Positions 42,807-52,849 of a stretch of 64,000 nucleotides of DNA are shown in pieces. Every line of letters begins with the position of its first letter. Positions within the stretch are counted from its first letter, which is position 1. The position numbers and the translations under genes are program-made. The notes under the pieces were generated by a model. The model saw nothing but the letters and a program-made list of their open reading frames with translations. It ran no database searches and was not told where the DNA came from. The stretch comes from Linum tenue (lineage: Eukaryota > Streptophyta > Magnoliopsida > Malpighiales > Linaceae). The stretch covers positions 57,794,963 to 57,858,962 of the forward strand of contig CAMGYJ010000008.1 of NCBI GenBank assembly GCA_946122785.1, in the 5' to 3' direction.

Positions 42807-44641
42807 AACTCCCCCACACTTAACCGTTTGCTTGTCCCCAAGCAAACCAAGTCAGACACTAGGTAAGCTTACATATTTCAATCAACCAACACTGGGGACA
42901 AGTCATAAAGGCACAAAACACGTGAATCGCACTGGTTTTCAAACATCAATACATGCACAACCTCAATAACAACCTGGACAACCACCACAAAGGACATTCG
43001 AGTGCAGCAAATCGAGTAAAGGAAGAGTCTCCCGTCTGTTCACTAGCCAACCTAGACTTGATTCAACCACTTACTCAAAACAGTCGACTCATGCATCCAA
43101 CTCAAAACATCAGAATAGAGACCGAGCAATCTAGGTCCTCACCGGGGTACAAGAGCATATAGAAAATGGAAATGAATCACTCACTCTCGACCAGTGGGGT
43201 CAGGACAATTTTTTTGATGCGAAAGATGCGCATGCTATTTCTCTCAATCCCTATCATCTCTTCACCATGATGGCAGCCTCTAAATGCTAGAGTTCACATA
43301 TGGGGTGTCACCACTAACTAATCAGGAGGTCTTAGACACAGGTTCAAATGACTGGCTAGGGTCTTGGACATGGGGAAAAGGCCTTTTAGGTGGTGGAAGT
43401 ATTCATAGCAAAAAGGTTCCACATTTTCCAAACACACAATCACAGTCAACCAACCCGGTATTTTCTTTCTGCTATTCTGCATTCCTCAATATCTTAAGAG
43501 CACAAGAGCGAAGGAGGCATAATCATCAGCATTTCCAAGCCAGACTGCTAAGAAACACTGCTTACTGGGCATTATTCAGATTTTTGGTAGTGGCTCTCTT
43601 TTACTTTCAATTTTTCTTTGTTTTTCTTTCATTTTTCTTTTCATTTCTTAAGAGAACCACCACTTCTGCATAAATTTCAAACACCTGCCCAATTTTTAAG
43701 CACTACCTCCAACACTCACATAGACTTTAGCAGAAACAGCAGAGAATATATAAAACCACTCTGTGGAACCTTCTAAAAGATGCAACAAGGGTGATTTTTC
43801 ATTATAGACCAAAAGAAAGGATAACACACGGCTCAAAGGGGCTGACTAGGGGATATGACACATCAGGACAGTCAGTTTTGGGCGTGGGCTAATCCTATGC
43901 CCCCATCATCTTAGCTAGTGACAACGTGAATGCTACACATCATGGAAGAGGGATCTATCGCACAAGAAAGAAACGAGCAGGCTCAAATCTCACATGGCTA
44001 CCTATATGCTCTATCTCACATTCTGATACCCTGAACTAGATGCATAAACGACTGTCAAGGATAAGTAATCAGATCAAGTCAGATCAAGTCACAGTTGGCA
44101 AGCAAACAGTTGAAAAACTGAACCCCTACATCGTTCTACTGCACATCTCAGTCCTCATCATAGGTTGTCCTAGTCGCAAACAAGTTGTCATGCATTAATT
44201 CAAAAACCAATCAATTCATCCATCAAAACACAGTGCCAATATGATCAAACAGCAGTACTTGGAGCCCTCAAATCGTAAGATTTGGACAGTGGACTAGGCT
44301 CCAAGCACACAAACAGAGCTAATGCAGTCAAAAGATAAACATCCCCCCCACACTTAAGATCGACATTGCCCTCAATGGAGAAGAGGGTAGGAAAGGGGAA
44401 CGATGTTACCGGTGTGCACAGACTGCAGAAGACTGGAAATGGACCAGTCGGCATGGGACGGACTGGAGAGAGGACCAGTCGGGAACACAGGCAGAGCTAA
44501 AAGAGACCAAAAAGCTCAAACACATACGTTAGGTCCAACGGTCAGCCCAATAGTACATAATCCATAATGAAAAGAAACAAAAACCGACACAAAACAGACA
44601 GTTTGCATGCTGACACAGAGAAAAACTCTCTAAACAAGCCC
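42807..44641 (-). other. Polypurine tract and 3' untranslated region of element E
   Basis: The polypurine tract (minus strand TTAAGTGTGGGGGAGTT) is at 42807-42823. The rest is the conserved Athila 3' region, close to that of A. A second polypurine-like TTAAGTGTGGGGGGGAT lies at about 44343-44359, beside the conserved GGCAATGTCGATCTTAAG block. No gene is supported. Confidence 0.7.
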
Positions 44642-46084
44642 CTAGGGCCCTCCGAGCCCGGAGAAATCAATCTGATCCATAAGGTCGTCGACGCCATCAT
44701 CCGGAGGCTGCCGTGGTGGTGAATGCTCCCATCTGGTGGTCCAGTGGTGCTCTGCTGGAGGGTGGCAAGCCTGGAGTAGATGCTCGGAATACTCCATCAG
44801 ACGGCGACCTCGGTCTCTCTCCCGCTCGATGAGAGCAGTAGTGTGGCCCATGTGGGTCTCCAATCGGCCAAGGCGCTCATCCACGCCCGTCATCCGGGAC
44901 CGGTACTCGGCCTGGTGGGCCGAATACTGCTGGTAAAACTGGACATGATGGTCCATGAGCTGCTGGTTCTGAAGACCCAGCTGCTGGAACTGGAGGCCCA
45001 TCTGCTGGAACTGCTCCGTGAAGAAGTCCATCAACGGACCAGAAGGGCCAGAGGAGGACTCGCCTCTCTCCGGTCTCCGTCGAGGCTGCAGATCCCCAGG
45101 AGGGGAGAGCGAGGGCTCCGGTGCATCGGCATCCATCACGCCGTCATCGTCATCGTCAGCATCCTCATCCACCTCCTCATCGTCCGAGTAGTCCGCATCC
45201 TCCTCGTCCGAGTCGAGATCAATCACCCCCGCTGGGGGCATAGAGAGTCCATCCACCCAGGTGCGGATGTCATCAGTGGCGAGGAGGCGCGCGTTGTTGA
45301 GCACGTCCCGGCTGAGGGGGGCAGAACCACCCAACACAGTCGCATTGTGAAGCCCCTGAAAGCTGATGTCGAAATGCCTCGCCAACCGTGTGATCAGGGG
45401 ACCACAGAAGAGGTGGGTAGGATGCCCACGGATCCGGTGGAAAGTGAGGGCCATGAAGGAGCCCAGGTGAAGCATGTGAGCCGGATCCCCCATCGAGTAC
45501 ATGGCGTATAACACCCTCTTCGGGATCTTATGCGAACCGGTGGCGTTGGGGACGACGGACCGGGTGATCAGCAGGTTCAGGATGTGCCACTGCGGCTTCA
45601 GGGTGCTGACGGAGGTCTGGCCAGCATCGAAGTAGTCGTAGCCATAAGCGCGCCTGGCTATCCTGCGGTAGAAAGCACTCTGGTTCCAGTCGGTCGGGTG
45701 GGCAACCTCGAGCTCATGGGCATCGAAGGGGTGGTACTCGATACCCAGAGCGTGGGCCAACCCGTCGATGGTCAGCTCCCTGTGATCGCCACCCAACCGG
45801 AACGTTACTGCATACTCGTCCCGGGCCATCGAGCGGTCGTAGCGATAGGTGGTGTAGAACTCCCACACCAACTCCGTGAAGGTGGGCTCGTCAATGGCAA
45901 GCAGGGTCCGCCAATCAGGGTGACTAATGGCGGTGCTAAGCTCCTGCAAGCAGTGGAGCTGCTCGAACACTGCCCACTCGAGGTGGTGGTGCTTCTCCAG
46001 CTTCCCTCGTATCACCTTGAGGAACTGGTCCGCATACTCCGCGTGCAGGCGCAGATCCTGCACGAAGGGATGGTCCTGCGACAT
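44642..46084 (-). CDS. Intact ORF3 of element E
   Basis: 480 residues starting MSQDHPFVQDL; the ATG is four bases after a TTTTGCAG acceptor-like site. The conserved domain (residues about 1-285) includes WEFYTTYRYDRSMARDE, FRLGGDHRELTIDG, LLITRSVVPNATGSHKIPKR and FCGPLITRLARHFDISF. An acidic stretch (DLDSDEEDADYSDDEEVDED) and the glutamine-rich, coiled-coil-like tail follow, ending like copy 2 of element A in DDLMDQIDFSGLGGP. It differs from A at many sites yet is fully open, in an element that lacks pol. No signal peptide or membrane segment is seen. Its role is unknown. Confidence 0.85.
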   Translation of the reverse strand: MSQDHPFVQDLRLHAEYADQFLKVIRGKLEKHHHLEWAVFEQLHCLQELSTAISHPDWRTLLAIDEPTFTELVWEFYTTYRYDRSMARDEYAVTFRLGGDHRELTIDGLAHALGIEYHPFDAHELEVAHPTDWNQSAFYRRIARRAYGYDYFDAGQTSVSTLKPQWHILNLLITRSVVPNATGSHKIPKRVLYAMYSMGDPAHMLHLGSFMALTFHRIRGHPTHLFCGPLITRLARHFDISFQGLHNATVLGGSAPLSRDVLNNARLLATDDIRTWVDGLSMPPAGVIDLDSDEEDADYSDDEEVDEDADDDDDGVMDADAPEPSLSPPGDLQPRRRPERGESSSGPSGPLMDFFTEQFQQMGLQFQQLGLQNQQLMDHHVQFYQQYSAHQAEYRSRMTGVDERLGRLETHMGHTTALIERERDRGRRLMEYSEHLLQACHPPAEHHWTTRWEHSPPRQPPDDGVDDLMDQIDFSGLGGP

Positions 46085-46088
46085 GGCC

Positions 46089-46413
46089 CTGCAAAATCAA
46101 AACACCATAGGTGGAGCCAAGAAAATAGATGGTCAGGACTAACGGCATGGGGTCAGCACTTCCCCCACACTCGAGCTCACCTAGGCTAACAAATTAAGCA
46201 CAGCCAGATGAATCGCAAGCAACTCAACCAGAATGCAAGGCAGGATCACAGAATAAACCACAATCATCACCCAGACAGTCCATCTATCACATACACAGCC
46301 ATGCAAGCTCAAGTCATCCCTCACCCTAGTCTAAATTTGGCATGCCAACACAGTTCTCGGTCCTAGAATCTACAGTCCGATTTTCCATAAACTAGAAAGT
46401 AACAGGAACACAC
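46089..46413 (-). promoter_or_regulatory. Putative leader intron before ORF3 of element E
   Basis: On the minus strand donor TTTCCAG|GTGTGT and acceptor GATTTTGCAG define 325 bases ending four bases before the ATG. The length and signals match those in element A although the interior differs. The polypurine-like CGAGTGTGGGGGAAGTGC lies at about 46157-46176. Confidence 0.55.
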
Positions 46414-46499
46414 CTGGAAACACAAGGAGGACCGTAGCTAGGACTCGAAAAACGGGTGAGGGGCGCGAGGAGATCGAAAAAAATCGCCCCGGAAACTCG

Positions 46500-46640
46500 C
46501 CGAAAAATGGGCCGGAAAGTCGCCGGAAAGTCGCCGGTGATCGGCGGCGGCGGCGGCGCGGCGGCCGGCGACGGCGGAGGGAGGTGGCGGCGGCGGAAGG
46601 CGGCCGGCGGGCGGCGGCTTGTGATGGCTGCCGGCGGCGG
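46500..46640 (-). repeat. GCC-rich leader of ORF3, element E
   Basis: GCCGCC-type repeats of extreme GC content lie between TATA box and donor, equivalent to 29868-30050 and 32050-32270. The long minus- and plus-strand frames here are composition effects. Confidence 0.75.
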
Positions 46641-46732
46641 CCAAGGAGGAGAGAGGGGAGAGGAAATGGGGGAAGAGAGAGAAGTGATTTTGGAAAAAAT
46701 GAGAGGTAGAGAGAGAAATGACCGGGGGTTTC

Positions 46733-46741
46733 CTTTATATA
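46733..46741 (-). promoter_or_regulatory. TATA box upstream of ORF3 of element E
   Basis: TATATAAAG on the minus strand is a canonical plant TATA box. It directly follows the dyad array and is followed by GGAAACCCCCGG and a CTCTCTCTACC stretch at the expected start distance. Confidence 0.6.
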
Positions 46742-46744
46742 GGA

Positions 46745-47080
46745 AAAATACCCGGTCGGGTCCCGAAAATACCCGGTCGGGTATTATCGAGTCCTCGACC
46801 GGGGATTTCTGCCAGACGCCGCGTTTCGAAGGGGTGCAAATGCCCGGTCCCTCGCCAAAAATACCCGGTCGGGTATTTTTGGCGGTGGATCGGGGGTCCA
46901 AAACGCAGCGTTTTAGAAGCCAAAATTACCCGATCTCAGGCCAAAAAATTACCCGGTCGGGTATTTTTGGCCTGAGGCCGGGTTTTTTCCTTTTTTTCGC
47001 CCCGGAAGGCAGAAGGGGGCCCGGGCATGAGCCAAAAATACCCGGCCGGGTATTTTGGCTCATGACCGGGTATTTTACCC
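46745..47080. promoter_or_regulatory. ATACCCG dyad array upstream of ORF3 of element E
   Basis: Several dyads (AATACCCGGTCGGGTATT, ATACCCGGCCGGGTATT) and half-sites are found over about 330 bases. They match the arrays in the LTRs of E and A. Confidence 0.65.
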
Positions 47081-47301
47081 TTCCGGCCAAAAATCTCATT
47101 CGTCCCAAAATCGCGACTCTCCTGCACGAAAAACACCAAACCGAGGCATCACAGACGACCGAACTTCATGACAAACATGCAACTGACTTGACTCGACACC
47201 AAAAACTCAGAAAAAGGGAAAAGAAAATGCAAACCGTGGTGGGGTTGCCTCCCCACAAGCGCTTCTTTACCGTCTTTTAGCTGGACGCCCATGGTGGATA
47301 C

Positions 47302-50105
47302 TCAGGGAGGTGCAGGAACAGGTGCCTCCAAGAGCGGATCCACATCGCTCTTGAGGTACAGCTTCAGGTGGTGACCGTGCACCCGACGGTTGCAACCACC
47401 AGCAGAAGTCAGCTCAACCTGGCCTCCGGCAAGATGCAGGCGAGTGAGTACTCGGATGGCCAGGGTGGTCGTGGTGCGGGGGGTGGGACCAGCTCATAGT
47501 GGTCTCCATTCTTCTTCCGTGCAGGCTTAGCCACCTGCGGCTTCGGCCGCCACTCCTCCTTGAGCTTTTTGTTCGGAGGCGAGACTGGATGGAGTGGCGA
47601 CGAAGGAATGATAGGCGGGTCCTGCAAAATGAGAGGTGCAGAAGGGTACACGACAGGCTCGTGTACCTGATCAGAAATAGCATGCACAGGCGTGACAGCA
47701 ATCATAGCACAGTGATCAAACTCAGTCACAGAAAAAGTAGCCTGTTCATTCCCAGCACGCAGAATCAGTTTACCATCATGCACATCAATCAGTGCCTTGG
47801 CGGTGGCAAGAAACGGTCTACCTAGAATCAAAGGCACATCCACATCATCATTTATATCCAGAATCACAAAATCAACAGGATATGTGAATGCACCCATATT
47901 AACAAGCAAATCTTCTATGATACCCCTAGGATGCACCACAGAACGATCAGCTAGCTGAATGCTCATCCTAGTAGGGCTAAGTTCACCTATGTCTAGCTTT
48001 TTGAACAATTTATATGGCATGACATTAATGCTAGCTCCTAGGTCCGCCAAGGACTTTCCTACATGCATGCTGCCAATAGTGAGAGGGATAGTAAAACTCC
48101 CTGGGTCCTTGCGCTTTTCGGGCAGCTTGTTCTGCAGGATGGCAGAACATTCCTCGCTCAGCAGCACTGTCGAAAGATCCCCAAGTTTCTTCTTGTTGGT
48201 GCAGAGATCCTTCATGAACTTTGCGTACTTGGGCATCTTCGACAGTGCCTCCACAAATGGTACGCTAATGTTGAGCTGCTTCAACATTGCCATGAACTTG
48301 GCAAACTCAGTCTCCAGCTTATCTTTATGGAGGCGAGTGGGGAAGGGAAGCTGGGGTACATGCTCCTTCACCACTGGTTGTGGCTTGGGAGCAGGGGCCT
48401 CCTTCTCCACCCGCACTTCTGCATCACCGGCTGGAAGTGCTGAAGCAGGTAGTGGTTCCTCCTGCCTGGTCGGGGCAGGATCAGCTGATGTAGGCCTGCC
48501 GCTCCTGGTGAAAATGGCATGGGCAGTCTCGTGAGGGCCGCGAGGATTGGGGACAGTGGTGGCAGGCAGAGTCCCCGGTGCCCTGGTAGTATTCTGGCGA
48601 GCTAAGTCCCCTATCTGGTGCTGGAGATCCTGCAGAATGGCACCCTGGTTCCTCTGGCCTGCCTCCAGTGAAGCTATGGCCTGATCCATCCTCGTGAAAT
48701 TTGCCTGGCTGGTGGTCATGAATGCTGCCAAAATGTTCTCAAGCTTGGTCATCTGATTATCGGGAGCTGGTGCTGCTGCTGGCTCGGCATACTGACGCTG
48801 AGGCTGCTGGAATGGCTGCCCCTGTCTAGCCTGGAAAGGCTGCCTCTGCTGAAAACCACCTGCTGGTGCTGGGAAACCAGGTGGTTTATTGGTGTTGTTG
48901 CTCCAGGCGAAGTTGGGATGCTGGCGCCATCCCTCATTGTATGTGTTACTGTATGGATCGAGGCGCCGAGCATTGGCGATGAAGGCCACCTGCTCTTGGG
49001 GAGTAGAAGACTCCCTCATAGACTGACAATCCTCCACGAGGTGATTCGGGCTCTCACACCACTGACACTGAGCAACTGGAGGTGTAGCCAAACTTCTGCC
49101 CGGAATAAGACTGTTGGGCTGCTTCAATGCCTGCACTAGCTCAGCTACCTGCTGCTCGAGCCCGGATCTGGTCTCCATGGCGTGCACACCACGGTCCCGG
49201 GAGTGCCTGCCTCTGCTGCTCTGCCCCCAGGAATGATCGCGGGCAGCCAAGGTACTGATCATCTGGTTCAGCTCGGGTGGAGTCTTAGTAAGGATATCCC
49301 CTCCTGGGCATAGAGACTCGATCACCCTCTGGCTGTCTGGGGTGATGGCACTGTAGAAGTTCCCCACTGTGAAAGCATCGCTGAAGCCATGATGGGGACA
49401 CTGCCAGAAGTATCCCATGTACCGCTCCCATGCATCACGAAGGGACTCATCTGGCTCTTGGCGGAAGTGAGTGATCTCCCGCTGAATCTCAGTAGTCTTC
49501 GATGCCGGATAATATCTGTGCACGAACTTATCCGCCAGATCGTCCCAAGAAGTGATGGACAGTGGGGGCTGGGTCTCCAACCACCTCTTAGCATTCCCCG
49601 CCAGAGAATGGGGGAAGAGGTGAAGGCGGATTGCCTCATCCGGAACACCATTCAGCTTGAACCCGTTCGTCAGCTGCAGAAAACGGGAAAGGTGTGCCCG
49701 GGCTTCCTCATCCTTCAAGCCATGGAACTGGATGGAGGATGTGATGAGCTGAATCCAGCCTGGCTTGATCTCGAAGTTATTTGCTGGGACGGGTGGATAG
49801 AGGATGACCGGGTGGATGTCAGCAATCCGTGGAGTGTAGTAGTACTCCAAGGTGGGACCCGGTGGTGGTGGATGATGATGGTGGCCAGCTCACGGGGGGT
49901 TTTGGTCTTTCCCCAGGATCTGGTTGTGAGGAGGCGGGTTCTGATCGCCTTCCATCTCGTGCTCGTCCTCGGAGTCGCTGGTCAATTGGCCGTCTCGGCG
50001 CTCCACCGTAGCCAGTCTAGCTCGCTGTTGTCTCCGAAGTTGTTTGCAGGTGCGCTCAATCTCAGGATTCAACGGCAGTAAACTTCCCGACTGGCTACGG
50101 GTCAT
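47302..50105 (-). pseudogene. gag-protease of element E with a pol-replacing tail
   Basis: It starts MTRSQSGSLLPL (ATG at 50105). A TGA at 49890-49892 falls at codon 72; after it the frame is open for more than 800 codons. It contains the gag core (LKDEEARAHLSRFLQLTNGF), an intact zinc knuckle CQWCESPNHLVEDC and the complete protease (DLGASINVMPYKLF, ILGRPFLATAKALIDV). After protease, in place of pol, comes a tail with HEPVVYPS, GDHYELVPPP and PWPSEYSLACILP, then a one-base frame change and RRVHGHHLKLYLKSDVDPLL before the stop at 47302. Element C has the same tail. The single early stop may be recent, given the almost identical LTRs. Gag could still be supplied by relatives. Confidence 0.85.
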
Positions 50106-50228
50106 GCACTATCTGCACACAATCAAGCAAAGCAAACCCCGTGAAGGCACAAGTGGGAAAAACAAAACTCAATGCAAAAATGAAAATGCCAAAGTAACAG
50201 AAATCACTTTTCTTCAACAACCTAGCCG

Positions 50229-50246
50229 TCCCCGGCAACGGCGCCA
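50229..50246 (-). other. Primer binding site of element E
   Basis: TGGCGCCGTTGCCGGGGA on the minus strand, six bases from the 5' LTR, identical to that of element A and fitting tRNA-Asp. Confidence 0.9.
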
Positions 50247-50252
50247 AAAACT

Positions 50253-51593
50253 TGACTCACTCCTACTGTCACCCTAGAAAATGGCCAAGTATAACCACTT
50301 CTTAAAGCGTAGTATAGCGGGTCGGGTTTTAATGTCAACCCGGGTCCTAGATGTGATGACTACTCGGTGAATTCTTGTTATTTAGCAGTGAACTTTTAGT
50401 GAAACTCAAGCAAACAAAACACAGAACAAGTAAACGGTTTGTTGTCAAGTCAAGAGAGGTCACCCGGATATGGTTTCCCCCTAGACTGCAGTTAAGTCGG
50501 ATTGCAATTTGCCAAGTTCAGTTTTCATGAAAGTTATACTGCGGAAGGTTCTCAATTAGCCTGAAGTCTCGACTAAAGGTCTCCAGACCCTCTCAATCTG
50601 AGTCTCTAGCGGGCGACTAACCTCCACCGGAGTAAACAGATTGAGGCCCTAATGAACCAAACCTCCACTACCGAATCGACTTCGGTACAGAATAGCGAAT
50701 TGGCTCCTCGACTAAAGTCACCAATTCGCTACCTTCGATTAAGGGTACTCTATCAACCTAGGCAGATATTCTCATTCCAGGTTAAAGCAGAAACAACAGG
50801 AATTTGATCAGGATTCAAGTCATTCAATCATTCAAACCTCAATCGAATATAATCAATTCACAAACTCTGTACTTGGGTTCATACAATCAGACCTAGCATA
50901 CAAATCTAGGGTTCTCCATACCCAGATGAATGGGGAAACTACTCCATAGAGAAAGAAGCAAAAGCAGATTCAGACACGGAAATCATACTGTGAAGTTGGA
51001 TTCCTGCTTCTGGACGTTTAATCGCACTTCTCCAAGCTCAAGACGGGCTCCAATGGTGTTGAAGATCGATCTATGGCGCTTGAGAACTCTGGTTCGACGC
51101 TTTCTCTCTCTAGGTATCGGTTTCTCTCTCAAAAACTCGGAACCCTCTGAAAATTGGCCTTCTTCCTGTTTTATCAGCTGCCTGTCGCGATACCCGGTCA
51201 AAATACCCGGTCGGGTATTTTATGGTTCGACCGGGTATTTTATGAAACGCACCGTCTGACTAAGGGAAAAATCCCCGGTCTACCACCAAAATCCCCGACC
51301 GGGGATTTAAGGCCTTCGCCCGGGCCCCCTTCTGTTTCTCACGGGGTGCCAAAACGATAAATACCCGGTCGGGTATTTTGCCATCCGACCGGGTATTTTC
51401 CTCCTGCAGCCCCCTTAGTCCCAACTCGGCTCCTTTCGACCTAGAACTCGTTTCTCCGCCTCGATTCCAACGCCTGGACCTGAAATATGACACAAACACA
51501 CAACCTGGCGTAAAATCGGCTTAAAACACGAGATTCCTCATCACAAACGGCTCCAGAATAGGGGTGAAAATATGTATAATTATCGGTCTATCA
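50253..51593 (-). repeat. 5' LTR of element E
   Basis: 1341 bp with the dyad array at about 51189-51400. Nearly identical to the 3' LTR at 41466-42806. Confidence 0.93.
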
Positions 51594-52700
51594 GGCAAGA
51601 GTTGACTCATTTACGGTCGTAATTACTTAAATACTGGCAATAATTGGGTAGTTACGACCGAATTACCTTCCTCAGAGTTTAGTGAAACACGCGTTTTGGG
51701 TGAATTACGGGCAGACCATGATTACGATCGTAATTCACCCCGTATTTCAACCAGAATCGGGTTTTCGAGGCAGATTCGAGCCAAAGGAGAGAGGGTAGAC
51801 TTTTTGGAGCAAAAACAGAGTTTTAGAGAGAGAAAGTGCGAAGAACAAACCCTAGGAGCTATTAGGAGTGGATTTCTCACCATTGAAGCCCAGATTGCAT
51901 CCCCAGGAGTGAAGATAATCATCCCGGAGCAGATTATCCTCATCATTATGAGTATGACTACTCTGATTTCAGTTTTCCTCTATCTCTCTCTCTCTCTCTC
52001 TATGGAGTAGAACCTTCTCTCACTTGGGTATGAAGAACCCTAGTTCCATGTGTTAGGGATATTGATTGTAAGGACTTGGGATTGTTATACTGTTTGATTT
52101 TAATCGATTGATGCATGATTTATTGAGTCAATTGAAGTCTGATCATCTTTTCTTGATTTCTGCTGCAACCTGAGATAGATAGAATCTGATTAGGTTGTTA
52201 AAGCTTCATCAATCGGTAGGGGTAGATTGATTATACGAGAGTTAATCGATTTACTGCTTTGTACTGGAATCCAATTCCAGTAGTGGAGTTCTGCGTTCAT
52301 AGCCTCAGCTTTCTATCCCAGTGAAGACTAGTCGTCTGTCTGGTAGTTGGAATGAGAGGGCTTGGTCAGCTTAAGAGATTCCAAGCTACTATCGAATCTT
52401 CCGCAGTTTAATCAACAGTTAATCAACCCAGGGTAATTACAACCTCGACCTAACTAAGGAGCTAGGGGGACTCATTCCCGAGTGACTCTTTCCTTGCTAA
52501 AGAACTTTGAACCAATTTCCTGTTTTCTTACTACTTTTAGTTCAAATCACAATCACTCGACTTAGTTTGCTAGATAATAGATATTCACGGAGTAGGCAGT
52601 AGGTCTAGACCCCGGGTTGACAATTAGAGCTTTCCTGTTACTGCATTTCCGGACTGCGATTACACTTGGTCGTAGTTTGGTGTTGTGTTTTAGCGTGTCA
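51594..52700 (+). repeat. 5' LTR of element C, right part
   Basis: Continuation of the LTR after element E, ending TAGCGTGTCA. Compared with the 3' LTR it lacks about 85 bases next to the insertion point, where AATTACGGG words repeat. It keeps about 75 bases near its end that the 3' LTR has lost. AATTACG-type dyads and CGGTC half-sites lie at 51605-51745. Confidence 0.85.
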
Positions 52701-52706
52701 AGTTTT

Positions 52707-52724
52707 TGACACCGTTTCCGGGGA
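52707..52724 (+). other. Primer binding site of element C
   Basis: TGACACCGTTTCCGGGGA, a diverged form of the tRNA-Asp site of A and E, six bases after the 5' LTR. Confidence 0.75.
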
Positions 52725-52849
52725 CCCTCTAGCTTATTGGGGAAACGTGAAAGTTTGTTACTCTAGCTTTTTCTTTACTGCATTTTCTCTCCGCCACCTG
52801 TGTGCCTTCACGGGTTGCTTTTGCTGATTGTGTGCAGGTAGTGCATGAC

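Larger units (their letters stand above)
41466..51593 (-). mobile_element. Athila element E, young pol-less element with intact ORF3
   Basis: Two 1341-bp LTRs (41466-42806 and 50253-51593) differ at only two positions that I can see. The flanks are GGCAG (41461-41465) and GGCAA (51594-51598), a 5-bp duplication with one mismatch. In minus orientation the order is LTR, primer site, gag-protease with a short tail, ORF3 promoter-like leader, ORF3, 3' region, polypurine tract, LTR. Gag and LTR are close to element A, so E belongs to the same family, but the whole RT-RNase H-integrase region is missing. It must have used proteins from another element to move. Confidence 0.93.

Noticed and set aside
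47409..49850. Functional start of E gag at 49850
   Set aside because: The codon there is TTG, within the gag frame; the homologous ATG is at 50105 and an intervening TGA at 49890-49892 breaks the gene.
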